DNA of 64,000 nucleotides from Secundilactobacillus yichangensis (GCF_016861565.1 NZ_BOLK01000005.1:1-64000), one strand, 5' to 3'. Shown: positions 45,662 to 54,786, numbered from the stretch's first letter. Made by a program: numbers and translations. Notes: generated from the letters alone by a model not told the origin.

Positions 45662-45734
45662 GGGTCCATAGCTCAGTTGGGAGAGCGCCTGCTTCGCATG
45701 CAGGAGGTCGACGGTTCAAGTCCGTTTGGATCCA
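45662..45734 (+). tRNA. tRNA-Ala (anticodon CGC)
   Basis: A complete cloverleaf: acceptor GGGTCCA with TGGATCC, D-arm GCTC/GAGC, anticodon stem CCTGC/GCAGG with loop TTCGCAT, T-arm ACGG TTCAAGT CCGT. Acceptor position 3-70 is G-U, the alanine identity element, which agrees with anticodon CGC (codon GCG). CCA is not encoded. It stands alone between the Crp/Fnr gene and a secreted-protein gene. Confidence 0.95.
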
Positions 45735-45839
45735 TATTATTTTCCGTTACAAAAAGGGGTTAAACAATTGTATTGATGTCTTTTGCATGATATGATTCGT
45801 TTAAGGTTATGGTTATTTTTTAAAGGGGGAACCGCAACA

Positions 45840-46652
45840 ATGAAGAAGATCGGAACAAAGTTACTAGTAGTATTGACGGTGGCACTTGGTGGGTTTGTAG
45901 CCTCGCAGCAACCAACCACAGCACATGCTTCAACCAAGATTTCGTCAATTCCAAGCGGCAATTTTCAAGTTGCAAAGGCTTATTATACTTTCCGCTGGCA
46001 AACATTTAAGAGTGGCAGTAAAAAGGGTCAGGTACTTGTTATTGGGGACTTTAAGAATGCTTCTATTCACTACGCCATTCCAACGAAGTATAAGTTGAGC
46101 AAGAGTCACCGAACCCTGACAACTTATTATCGACTGATGAGTAAGGGGAAGCTCGCAAAGACGACTTACCGGATGGACATTTATAAGTACAGTACTAGTA
46201 AGTATCGGGTTAAGTTAAACCAGTACAAGGCGGGTTTGCTACCAAGTTATAAAGGCCAATCTTATACGGCCAGTGTGACTAAGAGTTCACCGGCTCAGAA
46301 ATATGCGAACGCCTACACTAAATCTAAATTATTTAACGCAGAATATAAAGCAACTTATGATGCAAATTATAAGTCAAACTACCAAAAAGCGTCTGACGCC
46401 TATCTCAATCAGGTAATCGACGCATACAACAAGCAAGCGCAACAAGATTATAAAGATGGTAAAAATGGGGATCCAAGCACATCTGAGGCGCAACAGGCAA
46501 TAAGAAATGCGGCACTCAAATATGTTAACGATAATACTGATAAAATTACCCAGGCTGTTACCCAAAACGTCACTAAAGGTGTAACTCAATTAGTTAACAA
46601 AGATGTTGACAAGGCCATTCAAAACTTAGTTTCCGCATATAACGCACACTAA
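45840..46652 (+). CDS. Secreted hypothetical protein
   Basis: A 270-residue protein with a signal peptide (about residues 1-31, TTAHA-S) and two parts: a basic, Tyr/Lys-rich beta part (32-150) and a helical C-terminal part (about 160-270) with TKGVTQLVNKDVDKAIQNL repeats. No catalytic motif is seen; similar lactobacillar exported proteins are unnamed. ATG 45840 follows AAGGGGG. Two-part make-up suggests cell-surface binding plus oligomerisation, but this is inference. Confidence 0.7.
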   Translation: MKKIGTKLLVVLTVALGGFVASQQPTTAHASTKISSIPSGNFQVAKAYYTFRWQTFKSGSKKGQVLVIGDFKNASIHYAIPTKYKLSKSHRTLTTYYRLMSKGKLAKTTYRMDIYKYSTSKYRVKLNQYKAGLLPSYKGQSYTASVTKSSPAQKYANAYTKSKLFNAEYKATYDANYKSNYQKASDAYLNQVIDAYNKQAQQDYKDGKNGDPSTSEAQQAIRNAALKYVNDNTDKITQAVTQNVTKGVTQLVNKDVDKAIQNLVSAYNAH

Positions 46653-46670
46653 AGCTTTGAAGAATAAAAT

Positions 46671-46717
46671 AAAAATCTGATTACCAGTTTTAAACTGATA
46701 ATCAGATTTTTTTATTT
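46671..46717. terminator. Bidirectional terminator
   Basis: AAAAATCTGATTA and CAGTTT arms with complements, flanked by A- and T-runs, between convergent genes. Confidence 0.85.
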
Positions 46718-46744
46718 TCGGTTACACTCCCAAAACAGGCCTTC

Positions 46745-47113
46745 TTAATGGCGTACGGAGCGGTGGCCGCCACTTCTTCTGCCCTTGATTACTTGCCGCT
46801 TAAATTTGGGTTTAGCGTTATCGGCTTCAAATTTGAAGTGGTGCATTTTGCCCGCAAACGGCTGGCCACTCATGCGGATACGCAGCCACGACTGCATCGT
46901 CAGCAGCATTTGCTTGGCGTTTTCGATTTGAACGGTTTGACCGGCTTGTTTGGCCGTTGGTAGAATGTCTTCTTGAATCTGCTTCACTAATTTTTGGTGA
47001 TAAGCCACTAATTCCATGGTTAAGGGTGCTTGAACATACTGATTAAATAAACCTTCAATATAACGAAGGGCATCCTTGGCATCTTTAGGTTGATAGTAAC
47101 GATTATCTGTCAT
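46745..47113 (-). CDS. Hypothetical basic protein
   Basis: A 122-residue protein: helical N-terminal 90 residues and a strongly basic tail (KPKFKRQVIKGRRSGGHRSVRH), suggesting nucleic-acid or ribosome contact. No family recognised. GAGGTG precedes the ATG. Divergent from the efflux-pump gene. Confidence 0.6.
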   Translation of the reverse strand: MTDNRYYQPKDAKDALRYIEGLFNQYVQAPLTMELVAYHQKLVKQIQEDILPTAKQAGQTVQIENAKQMLLTMQSWLRIRMSGQPFAGKMHHFKFEADNAKPKFKRQVIKGRRSGGHRSVRH

Positions 47114-47260
47114 GTTTTACACCTCGGATATAAGAATAGCAGGCTCAATGACGTTAAGCAAGGCGTTCATTTTGCGGATTAAGTGTTTGATTAAAGCGCC
47201 AAAGAAGCGTAGATTAATAGGTTGTAAATGGTTGGAATAAAGGGTGAAAAGGGGTGCAAC

Positions 47261-48712
47261 GTGGCGGTAAAAAGTTATTCAACAGACCCGCAAGTTCAAA
47301 AACACCGCTGGTGGATTCTGGCGGCCGTGGGCTTATTTACGTTTATGTCAACTTTAGATGCTAGTATTGTTAATATTGCGTTGCCAGTTATTTCTGGTGA
47401 TTTGAAAATCCCCATGAATCAAGCGGAATGGGTAGTTTCGATTTATCTAATCGTCATTTGTTCCCTTCTGTTGCTGTTTGGTAAGCTGGGTGATGCCGTT
47501 GGTAAGATTAAAATCTTTCGGATTGGGACCGTGCTCTTTGTCTTTGGCTCGCTTTTAGCTGGTTTTAACGGTAGTTTTTATCTATTATTGTCGGCTCGGG
47601 TGGTTCAAGCACTGGGCGCATCGATGACCATGGCGAATAACAACGGCATTATTACCGAAATTTTTCCCTTTAGCGAGCGTGGCCGGGCACTTGGTATGAT
47701 TGGGTCATTTGTTGCTTTAGGCTCAATTGCGGGGCCGGGATTGGGCGGTATTGTGCTGTCTCATTTAACCTGGGGATATATTTTCTGGTTAAACGTTCCG
47801 GTTGGCGTAGTGACAATTATTATTGGTCAGGCAATCTTACCCAAAGACATCACGAAGTCCCATGAGAAAATTGACCGCTTCGGTGCAGTGACCATGGCAT
47901 TATTCACGATCTCATTGTTTGTTGGTATTTTTCTGGGTCAGGAGATTGGCTTTACCAGCCCCTTAATTATCGGTTTATTCGTTTTTGCACTTATTATTGG
48001 GGTGGTATTCGTACACTTCGAAAATCAACAGGAAAGCCCGTTGTTATCATTTAGTCTGTTTAAAAACGGAGCGTTCACCATGAGCCTATTATGCGGCTTT
48101 TTGATTTTCGTGACCAACTTCTTCTTTAACGTGATCTCACCATTCTACTTGGAAAATGCCCGTGGCTTGAGACCCAACATGGCTGGCTTTATCTTAATGG
48201 CTTTTCCTATCGTTCAAGTAATCGTCGCGCCGCTTGCCGGGGCAATTTCAGACCGAATTGGACCAGAATTAATTACTTTTTGCGGCTTGATTTTGATCCT
48301 GTTAAGTCAGATTGGGTATATGCTGACGGATCTTGGCACGCCGCTATGGCTCTTTACGGCTATCGTTGGGTTTGTTGGATTAGGAAACGGTATTTTTCAA
48401 GCCCCCAATAACACGATTGTCATGAATTCGGTGGAACCCCAGAATCTCGGTATTGCTGGTGGAATGAATGCGTTAGTCCGTAATTTAGGAATGGTTGTTG
48501 GCATTTCGTTTGCCACGACCGTTCTGTTTGCCAGCATGAGTCATTATAAGGGGATTAAGGTGACAACTTATCTTAAAGGACAGCCTGACGTCTTCATTTA
48601 TGGTATGCACACAGCATTCTTGATTGCGGCTATCATTTGCGCGGTGGCAGCGTTGATTACAGGATATCGATTGATTAAACGGCCGGCAAAGCCAGTAAGG
48701 GATGAATTATAA
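47261..48712 (+). CDS. MFS multidrug efflux transporter, DHA2 (EmrB/QacA) family
   Basis: A 483-residue major-facilitator protein with about 14 membrane segments. It has the DHA2 motif in segment 1 (STLDASIVNIALP), motif A GKLGDAVGKIKIF in the 2-3 loop, and the segment-5 motif C GSIAGPGLGGIV, so it is a drug:proton antiporter. Two starts are possible: GTG 47261 with AAAAGGGG six bases before it, or ATG 47228 with no clear ribosome binding site; I favour the former. The HAD gene begins right after the stop, so the two are cotranscribed. Confidence 0.88.
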   Translation: MAVKSYSTDPQVQKHRWWILAAVGLFTFMSTLDASIVNIALPVISGDLKIPMNQAEWVVSIYLIVICSLLLLFGKLGDAVGKIKIFRIGTVLFVFGSLLAGFNGSFYLLLSARVVQALGASMTMANNNGIITEIFPFSERGRALGMIGSFVALGSIAGPGLGGIVLSHLTWGYIFWLNVPVGVVTIIIGQAILPKDITKSHEKIDRFGAVTMALFTISLFVGIFLGQEIGFTSPLIIGLFVFALIIGVVFVHFENQQESPLLSFSLFKNGAFTMSLLCGFLIFVTNFFFNVISPFYLENARGLRPNMAGFILMAFPIVQVIVAPLAGAISDRIGPELITFCGLILILLSQIGYMLTDLGTPLWLFTAIVGFVGLGNGIFQAPNNTIVMNSVEPQNLGIAGGMNALVRNLGMVVGISFATTVLFASMSHYKGIKVTTYLKGQPDVFIYGMHTAFLIAAIICAVAALITGYRLIKRPAKPVRDEL

Positions 48713-49399
48713 ATGGCATATCAGACATTACTATTTGACGTTGACGATACGTTATTGAATTTCCAAGCGGCAGAAAAACAAGCTTTAGAAGGGCTTTTTA
48801 AAGAACTTAAGTTACCGTTAAACAGTGAGATTTACGACTTTTATCATACTGAAAACCTGGCGTTGTGGCAGCAGTTTGAACTGGGAAAGATTAGTAAACC
48901 CAAACTGCTGGTTAAACGGTTTGATACCCTTTTTGCTCATTTAGGGATCGTTAACATCGATGGGCAAAAAATGGAAGAGCGTTATCGCTACTACCTGGCA
49001 CAGGGTCACGAGCCCATGCCTCAGGCGCCGAAAGTACTAAGCGATTTGTTTCAGGACCACGATTTATACATTGTTACCAACGGGGTGGCTAAAACCCAGA
49101 AGAAGCGGCTGTCGGAAGCGCACTTTGACCGTTACTTTAAGCACGTCTTCATTTCGGAACTGGTCGGTGCTCAAAAGCCTGCCAAGGCGTTTTTTCAACG
49201 GGTGACGGCCGATATTCAGTCCTATGAACCAGCCAAAACCATTGTGATCGGTGATTCGTTAACTTCGGATATTAAGGGCGCTGCCGGCTTTGGCCTTGAT
49301 TCCGTATGGTTCAATCCTAGCCATCAGCCTAACCAAACCGATATTAAGCCCACCTATGAGATTGACCAGCTTGAAAAGCTGGAATCAATTGTGGCATAA
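48713..49399 (+). CDS. HAD hydrolase, YjjG/YfnB-type (pyrimidine 5'-nucleotidase-like)
   Basis: A 228-residue HAD phosphatase. Motif I is LLFDVDDTLLNF (residues 6-17), motif II is YIVTNG, motif III K in KPAKAFF, motif IV IVIGDSLTSDIKGA. The cap is C1 type. YjjG and YfnB relatives dephosphorylate pyrimidine nucleotides and some sugar phosphates. Its ATG overlaps the end region of the MFS gene closely (no gap), but a shared function is not evident. Confidence 0.88.
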   Translation: MAYQTLLFDVDDTLLNFQAAEKQALEGLFKELKLPLNSEIYDFYHTENLALWQQFELGKISKPKLLVKRFDTLFAHLGIVNIDGQKMEERYRYYLAQGHEPMPQAPKVLSDLFQDHDLYIVTNGVAKTQKKRLSEAHFDRYFKHVFISELVGAQKPAKAFFQRVTADIQSYEPAKTIVIGDSLTSDIKGAAGFGLDSVWFNPSHQPNQTDIKPTYEIDQLEKLESIVA

Positions 49400-49444
49400 A
49401 AAGACGTTAATCTAGTCTGTTTCGACTAGGTTAACGTCTTTTTG
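49398..49444. terminator. Bidirectional terminator
   Basis: AAAAAGACGTTAA-CTAGTC arms with a short loop and complementary end, A/T-flanked. Confidence 0.88.
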
Positions 49445-49525
49445 CTTGAATCGTTACTAGATTTTATTACCGTAACCCTTCATCAGTGGGTAGAATCTGA
49501 GAAATTGCACTTCATTTGATGGAAA

Positions 49526-50803
49526 CTAAATCTTATCCAATGCTTGTTTCAAATCGGCAATCAGATCATCGGCGTTTTCAATACCGACTGAGATCCGGAT
49601 CAAGTCCGGAGTAATACCGGTTTGCTTTAACTGCTCTTCATTTAACTGAGCATGAGTGGTCGACGCAGGGTGGATAATCAGGGAATGAGCATCACCAACG
49701 TTTGCCAGTAGTGAGAAGAGATCAAGGTTTTCGATTAACTTCTTACCCGCTGCTTCGCCACCCTTAAGGCCCAGTGTGAAGATTGACCCCGTACCCTTAG
49801 GGAAGTACTTTTTGGCTAAGGCGTGGTACTTGCTGTCTTCAAGGTCAGGGTAGTTCACCCAGGCCACCTTTGGATGGTCGTTTAAGAACCGGGTGATTTT
49901 TTCGGTGTTCGCGACGTGGCGTTCAACCCGCAATGATAGGTCTTCTAGTCCTTGAATGAGTAAGAATGAATTAAAGGGGCTAATTGCAGCACCAGTATCA
50001 CGTAAGGTTTGAGCACGAACCTTGGTTGTAAACGATGCGGGAGCTAAATCGCTCCAAACGATGCCGTTATAGGTTGGGTCTGGCGTGGTGAAGTCAGGGT
50101 ATTTGCCGGATGCCGCGTAATCGAATTTACCGTTTTCAACGATGACACCGCCCATGCTTGTACCGTGCCCGCCAATGAATTTAGTAGCTGAGTGGACAAC
50201 CACGTCCACACCGTGATCAAGTGGTTGAATCAGGTAGGGCGTGCCGAAGGTGTTGTCAGCAATCAGAATGATACCATGATCGTGCGCTACTTTTGCCACG
50301 GCTTCGATATCAATGAGGTTGATACCAGGATTGCCGATCGTTTCAATATATAGTGCCTTAGTGTGGTCATCAATGGCTTTCGCAAAGTTTTGCGGATCAT
50401 CGGGATCAACGAAGGTTGTGGTAATACCTAATTTAGGTAGGGTGACGCTGAATAAATCATAGGTCCCACCATAAAGGGTGCTGGCTGAAACGATGTTATC
50501 ACCTTGATTGCAGACGTTTTGGACGGCTGCAGTTACAGCTGCGGCACCGGTTGCTAAAGCGACGCCAGCGGTCCCATTTTCAAGGGCAGCGACCCGTTTT
50601 TCTACCACTGCGGTAGTTGGGTTGGTGAGCCGCGTATAAATGTTACCTGGATCAGTTAAAGCAAAGCGGCCGGCCGCTTGTGCAGCATCCTTGAAAACGT
50701 ATGAAGTGGTTTGGTAAATAGGTACTGCCCGCGCACCCGTTTCGTCGACAACTTGACCTGCATGTACCTGTTTAGTTTCAAAATGTAATTGTTTTTCAAC
50801 CAT
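49526..50803 (-). CDS. metY: O-acetylhomoserine sulfhydrylase / PLP-dependent Cys-Met enzyme
   Basis: A 425-residue Cys/Met-metabolism PLP enzyme of the O-acetylhomoserine aminocarboxypropyltransferase type, which forms homocysteine or methionine precursors from O-acetylhomoserine and sulfide or thiol. [18 protein letters not shown] (phosphate-binding), [14 protein letters not shown] and the PLP-lysine motif [11 protein letters not shown] (about residues 204-214) are typical; the about 425-residue length distinguishes it from shorter cystathionine lyases. A T-box leader upstream agrees with amino-acid control. GGAGCG precedes the ATG. Confidence 0.92.
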   Translation of the reverse strand: MVEKQLHFETKQVHAGQVVDETGARAVPIYQTTSYVFKDAAQAAGRFALTDPGNIYTRLTNPTTAVVEKRVAALENGTAGVALATGAAAVTAAVQNVCNQGDNIVSASTLYGGTYDLFSVTLPKLGITTTFVDPDDPQNFAKAIDDHTKALYIETIGNPGINLIDIEAVAKVAHDHGIILIADNTFGTPYLIQPLDHGVDVVVHSATKFIGGHGTSMGGVIVENGKFDYAASGKYPDFTTPDPTYNGIVWSDLAPASFTTKVRAQTLRDTGAAISPFNSFLLIQGLEDLSLRVERHVANTEKITRFLNDHPKVAWVNYPDLEDSKYHALAKKYFPKGTGSIFTLGLKGGEAAGKKLIENLDLFSLLANVGDAHSLIIHPASTTHAQLNEEQLKQTGITPDLIRISVGIENADDLIADLKQALDKI

Positions 50804-50875
50804 ATTGATCGCTCCTTAATTAGTATTGACGAATCGGTTCTATTTATTTCCATATGCATATGTGTGTTAGAAATG

Positions 50876-51145
50876 AAAAAAGCGTTCGTCCCATACCAGC
50901 CTAAACTAGTATGGGACGAACGCCGTGTTACCACCCATCTTCGCAATTCACTTACATGAACTGCCTCAACGACACCTTTTGATGTCTGGGATGATAACGC
51001 ATCCTTACGGGTTAGTTGCGTGAACAGCTAACCATCACTTACGGGCTCATTCGCCAAATTGAGCTTTTCCTGCCTCTCACTAAATGCAGGTCGCTGAGTA
51101 AAGTCGCATTGGGTACTATTCCCATCAGAATTTCATTTTCTAATT
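50876..51145 (-). promoter_or_regulatory. T-box leader of metY
   Basis: On the minus strand, GGGTGGTAACACGG (about 50939-50926) is a variant of the T-box motif, followed by a strong terminator GCGTTCGTCCCATA with its complement (50881-50922) and a T-run. The 5' part contains an AGTA-box-like segment and a long stem I region with an ATG-G candidate specifier (AAGTGATGGTT), which would read tRNA-Met, though this assignment is unverified. Uncharged tRNA would favour the antiterminator. The 402-bp gap between metY and the next gene is filled by this leader and its promoter. Confidence 0.85.
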
Positions 51146-51152
51146 ACCATCT

Positions 51153-51181
51153 AATATAGTCGGCTTTAATTCGAAAGTCAA
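51153..51181 (-). promoter_or_regulatory. Promoter of the metY T-box transcript
   Basis: On the minus strand TTGACT (51181-51176), 17 bases, TATATT (51158-51153). Confidence 0.65.
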
Positions 51182-51205
51182 ACCTTTTTTCAATAAACGG
51201 CTGAC

Positions 51206-51358
51206 CTACTTTTTCCGCTTTGTGTTAAACAGGGACTTCAACCATGAGAAAATGGGTCCCCAATCCATCATGCCACCAGAACTGGGCGGTGTTTTGATAT
51301 CGGCTTTAATTTCCGGCAGGCTGTGGTGTTTTTGAACTTTGCGGTACTTGTCTGGCAT
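51206..51358 (-). CDS. Small hypothetical protein (50 residues)
   Basis: ATG 51358 with GGGAGA seven bases upstream opens a 50-residue frame: MPDKYRKVQKHHSLPEIKAD, then a Pro/Gly-rich turn, DWGPIFSWLKSLF (amphipathic helix) and a basic tail TKRKK. The composition (basic ends, a central Trp/Phe helix) suggests membrane or nucleic-acid contact. No family recognised. It ends just before the T-box promoter; it is below the length limit of the usual gene finders. Confidence 0.65.
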   Translation of the reverse strand: MPDKYRKVQKHHSLPEIKADIKTPPSSGGMMDWGPIFSWLKSLFNTKRKK

Positions 51359-51490
51359 GTTAGAATCTCCCTATTACTGAAATAAAATTTTAACTACATT
51401 TTAACGCAAATCAATTGTTTTCACGCCTGAAATAGCGTAAAGTTTCAGTGTTGTCATAGATAAATTGAAAAACAGAAAGGTGGTGCGTCA

Positions 51491-52657
51491 ATGAATTCGA
51501 TCATGAATGATTTGCAATATGCATTGCAGCGAAAAGCGTTGGTGAACGTTTATCAGGCTAAGCAAGATATCGTTTATACGGGATACGTGGATATTGTCGA
51601 TGATGCTGGCATTATTTTAACCACGTTTGATGATAGCGGCAGTGAAGATGGTGCCGTCTATCTGACGTTTGATGTGATCGAGTTTGTTGAGTTTGAGAGC
51701 GACGATCTCGATAATATGCGTTACCGAATTGAAAACGCTACGGCTGAACACTTCTTTACCTTTGGCCGAATGACCACTGAGTTTGATCAAAACCGTCCGT
51801 TGATCAGGCAAGTCTTGGAGACTGCTATGGTGGATGAAACCACTGTCATGGTCTTGGATAGACAGAGCGGTGAGCTTCATGAAGGTGAAGTTACTCGAAT
51901 CTCGAAAAAGGATTTTGATTTTCAGGTTTTTAATAAGTTTCATTTAGATCAGCATCCGTTACTGACCATCAGCTTTAAAGATGTCGGTCTGATTGAATTT
52001 GAGGGTAAGGAGCTGACCTTGCAGACCGCTGCCATGGGCTTCATACAAACGTTAACGCCGGTTGAAAAAAGGGCGGTTTCCAGTCTAACTGATATTGCGG
52101 CTGTTCTCCATCATGCAGAACAGACTCAGCAGTTAATTTCCATTAATCCGGTGGCGGATGAAGGGATGTTCTTCGTTGGCCGCGTCAATACCGTTGGTGC
52201 AGACAGTGTAATGGTTAATTTGGTCGATATGACCGGGCAGTTTGGCGGTTATTGGCTGGTAAAACTCACAGCCATTGCGCAAGTGACGACCCAGTCTGAT
52301 TATCTGGCAGTGATGAAAACTTACATTAATTTAGACGAAATTCTGGGAGTTGTCACTCAGCCCGGATTAAATGACGAACGGTTATTTGATAGTAACGATA
52401 ATCTGTTTCAGGAAGTGCTGAGTCAGGCCTGTAAGCTTCAGCGAGTGATCCGGCTGCAGCTGAACGGTGATGAGAGTATCGTTGGTTACGTCAGTAAGTT
52501 CGGCGGTAAGGAGATTATTTTCCACTTGGTCGAACAGGGAACCGTCGTTGATAAGGTGGGCACGCTCATTGACTTAGACGAGATCGATGAGGTCGCGTTT
52601 GACTATTTGGACGCACAGCTAACCGAAAAACAGTTGCGCGATCAAGGCGAACTTTAA
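51491..52657 (+). CDS. Hypothetical protein with four Sm-like repeats
   Basis: A 388-residue acidic cytosolic protein. Four units of about 53 residues recur at about 100-residue spacing (residues 17-69, 117-171, 214-268, 317-371). Each is an alternation such as V-x-V-x...YTGYVDIVDDAGIILTTF...VYLTFDVIEFVEFE, ending in a DVxEFVEFE-type strand, which reads like the strands of an Sm/LSm-type barrel. No catalytic motif is seen. The single-unit protein at 22982-23206 has a similar pattern. AAAGGTGG precedes the ATG; the membrane-protein gene follows 17 bases later, so the two form an operon. Confidence 0.7.
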   Translation: MNSIMNDLQYALQRKALVNVYQAKQDIVYTGYVDIVDDAGIILTTFDDSGSEDGAVYLTFDVIEFVEFESDDLDNMRYRIENATAEHFFTFGRMTTEFDQNRPLIRQVLETAMVDETTVMVLDRQSGELHEGEVTRISKKDFDFQVFNKFHLDQHPLLTISFKDVGLIEFEGKELTLQTAAMGFIQTLTPVEKRAVSSLTDIAAVLHHAEQTQQLISINPVADEGMFFVGRVNTVGADSVMVNLVDMTGQFGGYWLVKLTAIAQVTTQSDYLAVMKTYINLDEILGVVTQPGLNDERLFDSNDNLFQEVLSQACKLQRVIRLQLNGDESIVGYVSKFGGKEIIFHLVEQGTVVDKVGTLIDLDEIDEVAFDYLDAQLTEKQLRDQGEL

Positions 52658-52674
52658 GGGGGGGATCTTCATTG

Positions 52675-53010
52675 ATGGAAAAATGGCAAAAGCTGCCAAA
52701 ATGGTTTAAAGATACCATGGCAATTATTGTGCCAATGGCCATTTTATTGATCATTTACGATCTTTTATCCCCGTTGTTCTTGCATCAATCATATTCATTG
52801 TCAACTTTGATTGCTTTTCCTTTCCAAGTCATCGTTGGTTTTGCGCTGGTAGCTATTTACAATTATCACAAAAGCAAAACGGTTGAAAAAGAAAAAGCTA
52901 AAAAGGCTGAAGCTAAGCGACTAGAACGAATAAAAAAAGAGCAGCAGGCGCGCCAGCACGAAGAAAATAGTCAGCGTAACCGTGCTGTGAAGCAAAAACG
53001 AACGAAGTGA
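52675..53010 (+). CDS. Small membrane protein with basic coiled-coil tail
   Basis: A 111-residue protein with two membrane segments (about residues 13-34 and 41-62) and a highly charged helical tail (KTVEKEKAKKAEAKRLERIK...). ATG 52675 follows a GGGGGG run; a TTG one codon earlier is an alternative. Cotranscribed with the repeat protein. The topology and tail suggest anchoring of a cytosolic partner; this is inference. Confidence 0.65.
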   Translation: MEKWQKLPKWFKDTMAIIVPMAILLIIYDLLSPLFLHQSYSLSTLIAFPFQVIVGFALVAIYNYHKSKTVEKEKAKKAEAKRLERIKKEQQARQHEENSQRNRAVKQKRTK

Positions 53011-53018
53011 TCGTACAT

Positions 53019-53051
53019 AAAAGGAGGTACCCATATAGGGACCTCCTTTTA
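53019..53051. terminator. Bidirectional terminator
   Basis: AAAAGGAGGTACCC with its complement over a 5-base loop, between convergent genes. Confidence 0.88.
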
Positions 53052-53063
53052 TGTTTGGGTAAA

Positions 53064-53903
53064 TTAATCGGTGTAAAATTCAATTGCCAGCGCGCCCACA
53101 CTGGTATAAGTGCTGATTACCGGGCCGGCTTCGTGGATAGTGACTAGGGTATTGGGTAACGCCGCTTTAATTTGGTTAGCGACTTCACTGGCTTGCGTCA
53201 GATTGTCCACGTGAGTGAGGCCAACTTTAGCTGGCGCAAGCAGCTTGATGCGTTCAACCAAATCAGTGATTTCTTTACGGATAAACCGTTTGCCACGGCC
53301 TTTGGCAGCTACTCGGAGTTCACCGTCTTTGACTTCTGCCATGACTTTAATGTTGAGCAGATTAGCGATCCCACCAGCCGCTTTACTGATCCGGCCACCC
53401 CGGATCAGGTTTTCCAGGGTGTTGAGAAAGACGTAAATTTCGGTGTGGGAGCGATGCAAATTAATCGCGTTGATAATGGTATCCATTGGCGCGCCGTTTT
53501 TTGCGAGTTTGGCAGCCGTGATTACTTGAAATGCCAGACCACGATCGATTGAAAGCGAATCAACAACGGTAACTTTAGCTTCCGACATTTCGGCCGCCTG
53601 TCGTGCCGCGTTGACGGTACCGCTTAGAAAATGCGTCAGGTTCAGGCACAAAATCTCATCACCATTTTGGCCAAGTCGATTAAAGACTTCTAAAAACTGA
53701 CCAATTGAAGGCTGACTGGTTTTGGGAAGTTCATCGTCGTTAACTAAGTGGCTGAGGAATTGGGCATTGGTGATTTGTACGCCATCGTTTAAAAATTCTT
53801 GTTTTCCTAACCGGACGATCAACGGGACCACTGTAATCGGCAGTGTTGCCAGTTCTTCAGCTGTTAGCTGAACGGTTGAGTCCGTTACGATTTGAATAGA
53901 CAT
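53064..53903 (-). CDS. DegV family fatty-acid-binding protein
   Basis: A 279-residue DegV-family protein, FakB-like, which binds a fatty acid for phosphorylation by the kinase FakA. The N-terminal VTDSTVQLTAEEL, the KTSQPSIGQFLEVF (fatty-acid headgroup Thr-Ser), the LSGTVNAARQAAEM loop and LIRGGRISKAAGGIANLLNIK are typical. GAGGTG precedes the ATG. Substrate preference cannot be read from the sequence. Confidence 0.9.
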   Translation of the reverse strand: MSIQIVTDSTVQLTAEELATLPITVVPLIVRLGKQEFLNDGVQITNAQFLSHLVNDDELPKTSQPSIGQFLEVFNRLGQNGDEILCLNLTHFLSGTVNAARQAAEMSEAKVTVVDSLSIDRGLAFQVITAAKLAKNGAPMDTIINAINLHRSHTEIYVFLNTLENLIRGGRISKAAGGIANLLNIKVMAEVKDGELRVAAKGRGKRFIRKEITDLVERIKLLAPAKVGLTHVDNLTQASEVANQIKAALPNTLVTIHEAGPVISTYTSVGALAIEFYTD

Positions 53904-54052
53904 AAGTCCACCTCTTTAATAAAATCAATGCCATTGACTAATAGGCATCGTCATTCACCAATTTCAAGTTTGGCGGTATACTAAATATAAGTATACGCAC
54001 TAGGCATATTATACCGTAAAATAAGCATAAAACATGAAAGTTGGATGTAAAA

Positions 54053-54229
54053 ATGAGTGACTCAAATAAACAGGATAAATCAGCTGAACCTGATTCGGTA
54101 AAGACGCCATTGAATCTGAATGACTTAGCTTCTAACCCGATGCGGGTTGGAATGGCGCGATTGGGTAAACCCGAGCATTCGCAGTCTAAGCAACCTAAGA
54201 AGCACTGGTGGTCCAGGAAGAAAAGATGA
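54053..54229 (+). CDS. Small hypothetical protein (58 residues)
   Basis: ATG 54053 opens a 58-residue hydrophilic protein ending in a basic Trp/Lys tail (KKHWWSRKKR). A weak TTGGA precedes it. It lies nine bases upstream of the macrodomain gene and the two are presumably cotranscribed. No family recognised; the tail resembles that of the 50-residue gene at 51206. Confidence 0.55.
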   Translation: MSDSNKQDKSAEPDSVKTPLNLNDLASNPMRVGMARLGKPEHSQSKQPKKHWWSRKKR

Positions 54230-54238
54230 GGTGATCAA

Positions 54239-54733
54239 ATGGCTGATTTAAAATTGATTCAGGGCGATATTACCAAGTTTAAGGGGGACGCTATTGTCAA
54301 CGCAGCTAATACTGGCTTGGTTGGCGGCGGTGGCGTTGATGGTGCTATTCACCGAGCAGCGGGGCCGGAGCTGGATGTTGCTTGCCGAAAACTTCATGGC
54401 TGTCCAACTGGTGAAGCAAAAGTGACGCCGGGTTTTAATTTACCGGCTAAATTCGTGATTCACACACCGGGTCCAATTTGGCGGGACGGTTCCTTTGAAG
54501 AGCCTAAGTTACTGCGTAATTGTTATGAGAATAGTTTGAAACGCGCGGTGGAAAATAATTGTCAGACGGTTGCTTTCCCGTCTATTAGTACTGGGATTTA
54601 TGGTTATCCCTTAGCGGATGCGTGCGACATCGCAGTTTCTACGATCCGCCACTTTGACGCACCCCTTCAAGTCACGATGGTGGCGTATGATGAAGCCACC
54701 TATAACGCATTTAAAAAAGCAATGACAGCGTAA
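54239..54733 (+). CDS. Macrodomain protein (YmdB-like, O-acetyl-ADP-ribose deacetylase)
   Basis: A 164-residue single macrodomain. IVNAANTGLVGGGGVDGAIH (about residues 19-38) carries the catalytic Asn-Asn region and the ADP-ribose loop, and ISTGIYGYP (about 119-127) is the second phosphate loop. YmdB-type members hydrolyse O-acetyl-ADP-ribose and remove mono-ADP-ribose. GAGGTG precedes the ATG. It is close to the small 54053 gene; no ADP-ribosyltransferase gene is adjacent. Confidence 0.92.
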   Translation: MADLKLIQGDITKFKGDAIVNAANTGLVGGGGVDGAIHRAAGPELDVACRKLHGCPTGEAKVTPGFNLPAKFVIHTPGPIWRDGSFEEPKLLRNCYENSLKRAVENNCQTVAFPSISTGIYGYPLADACDIAVSTIRHFDAPLQVTMVAYDEATYNAFKKAMTA

Positions 54734-54736
54734 AGA

Positions 54737-54786
54737 AACCGCCTGCTTATCAGATAGAATCTGGTAAACAGGCGGTTCCCTTTATT
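54737..54786 (+). terminator. Terminator of the macrodomain gene
   Basis: AACCGCCTG/CAGGCGGTT with an inner TCAGA/TCTGG stem, followed by CCCTTTA. Confidence 0.7.
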
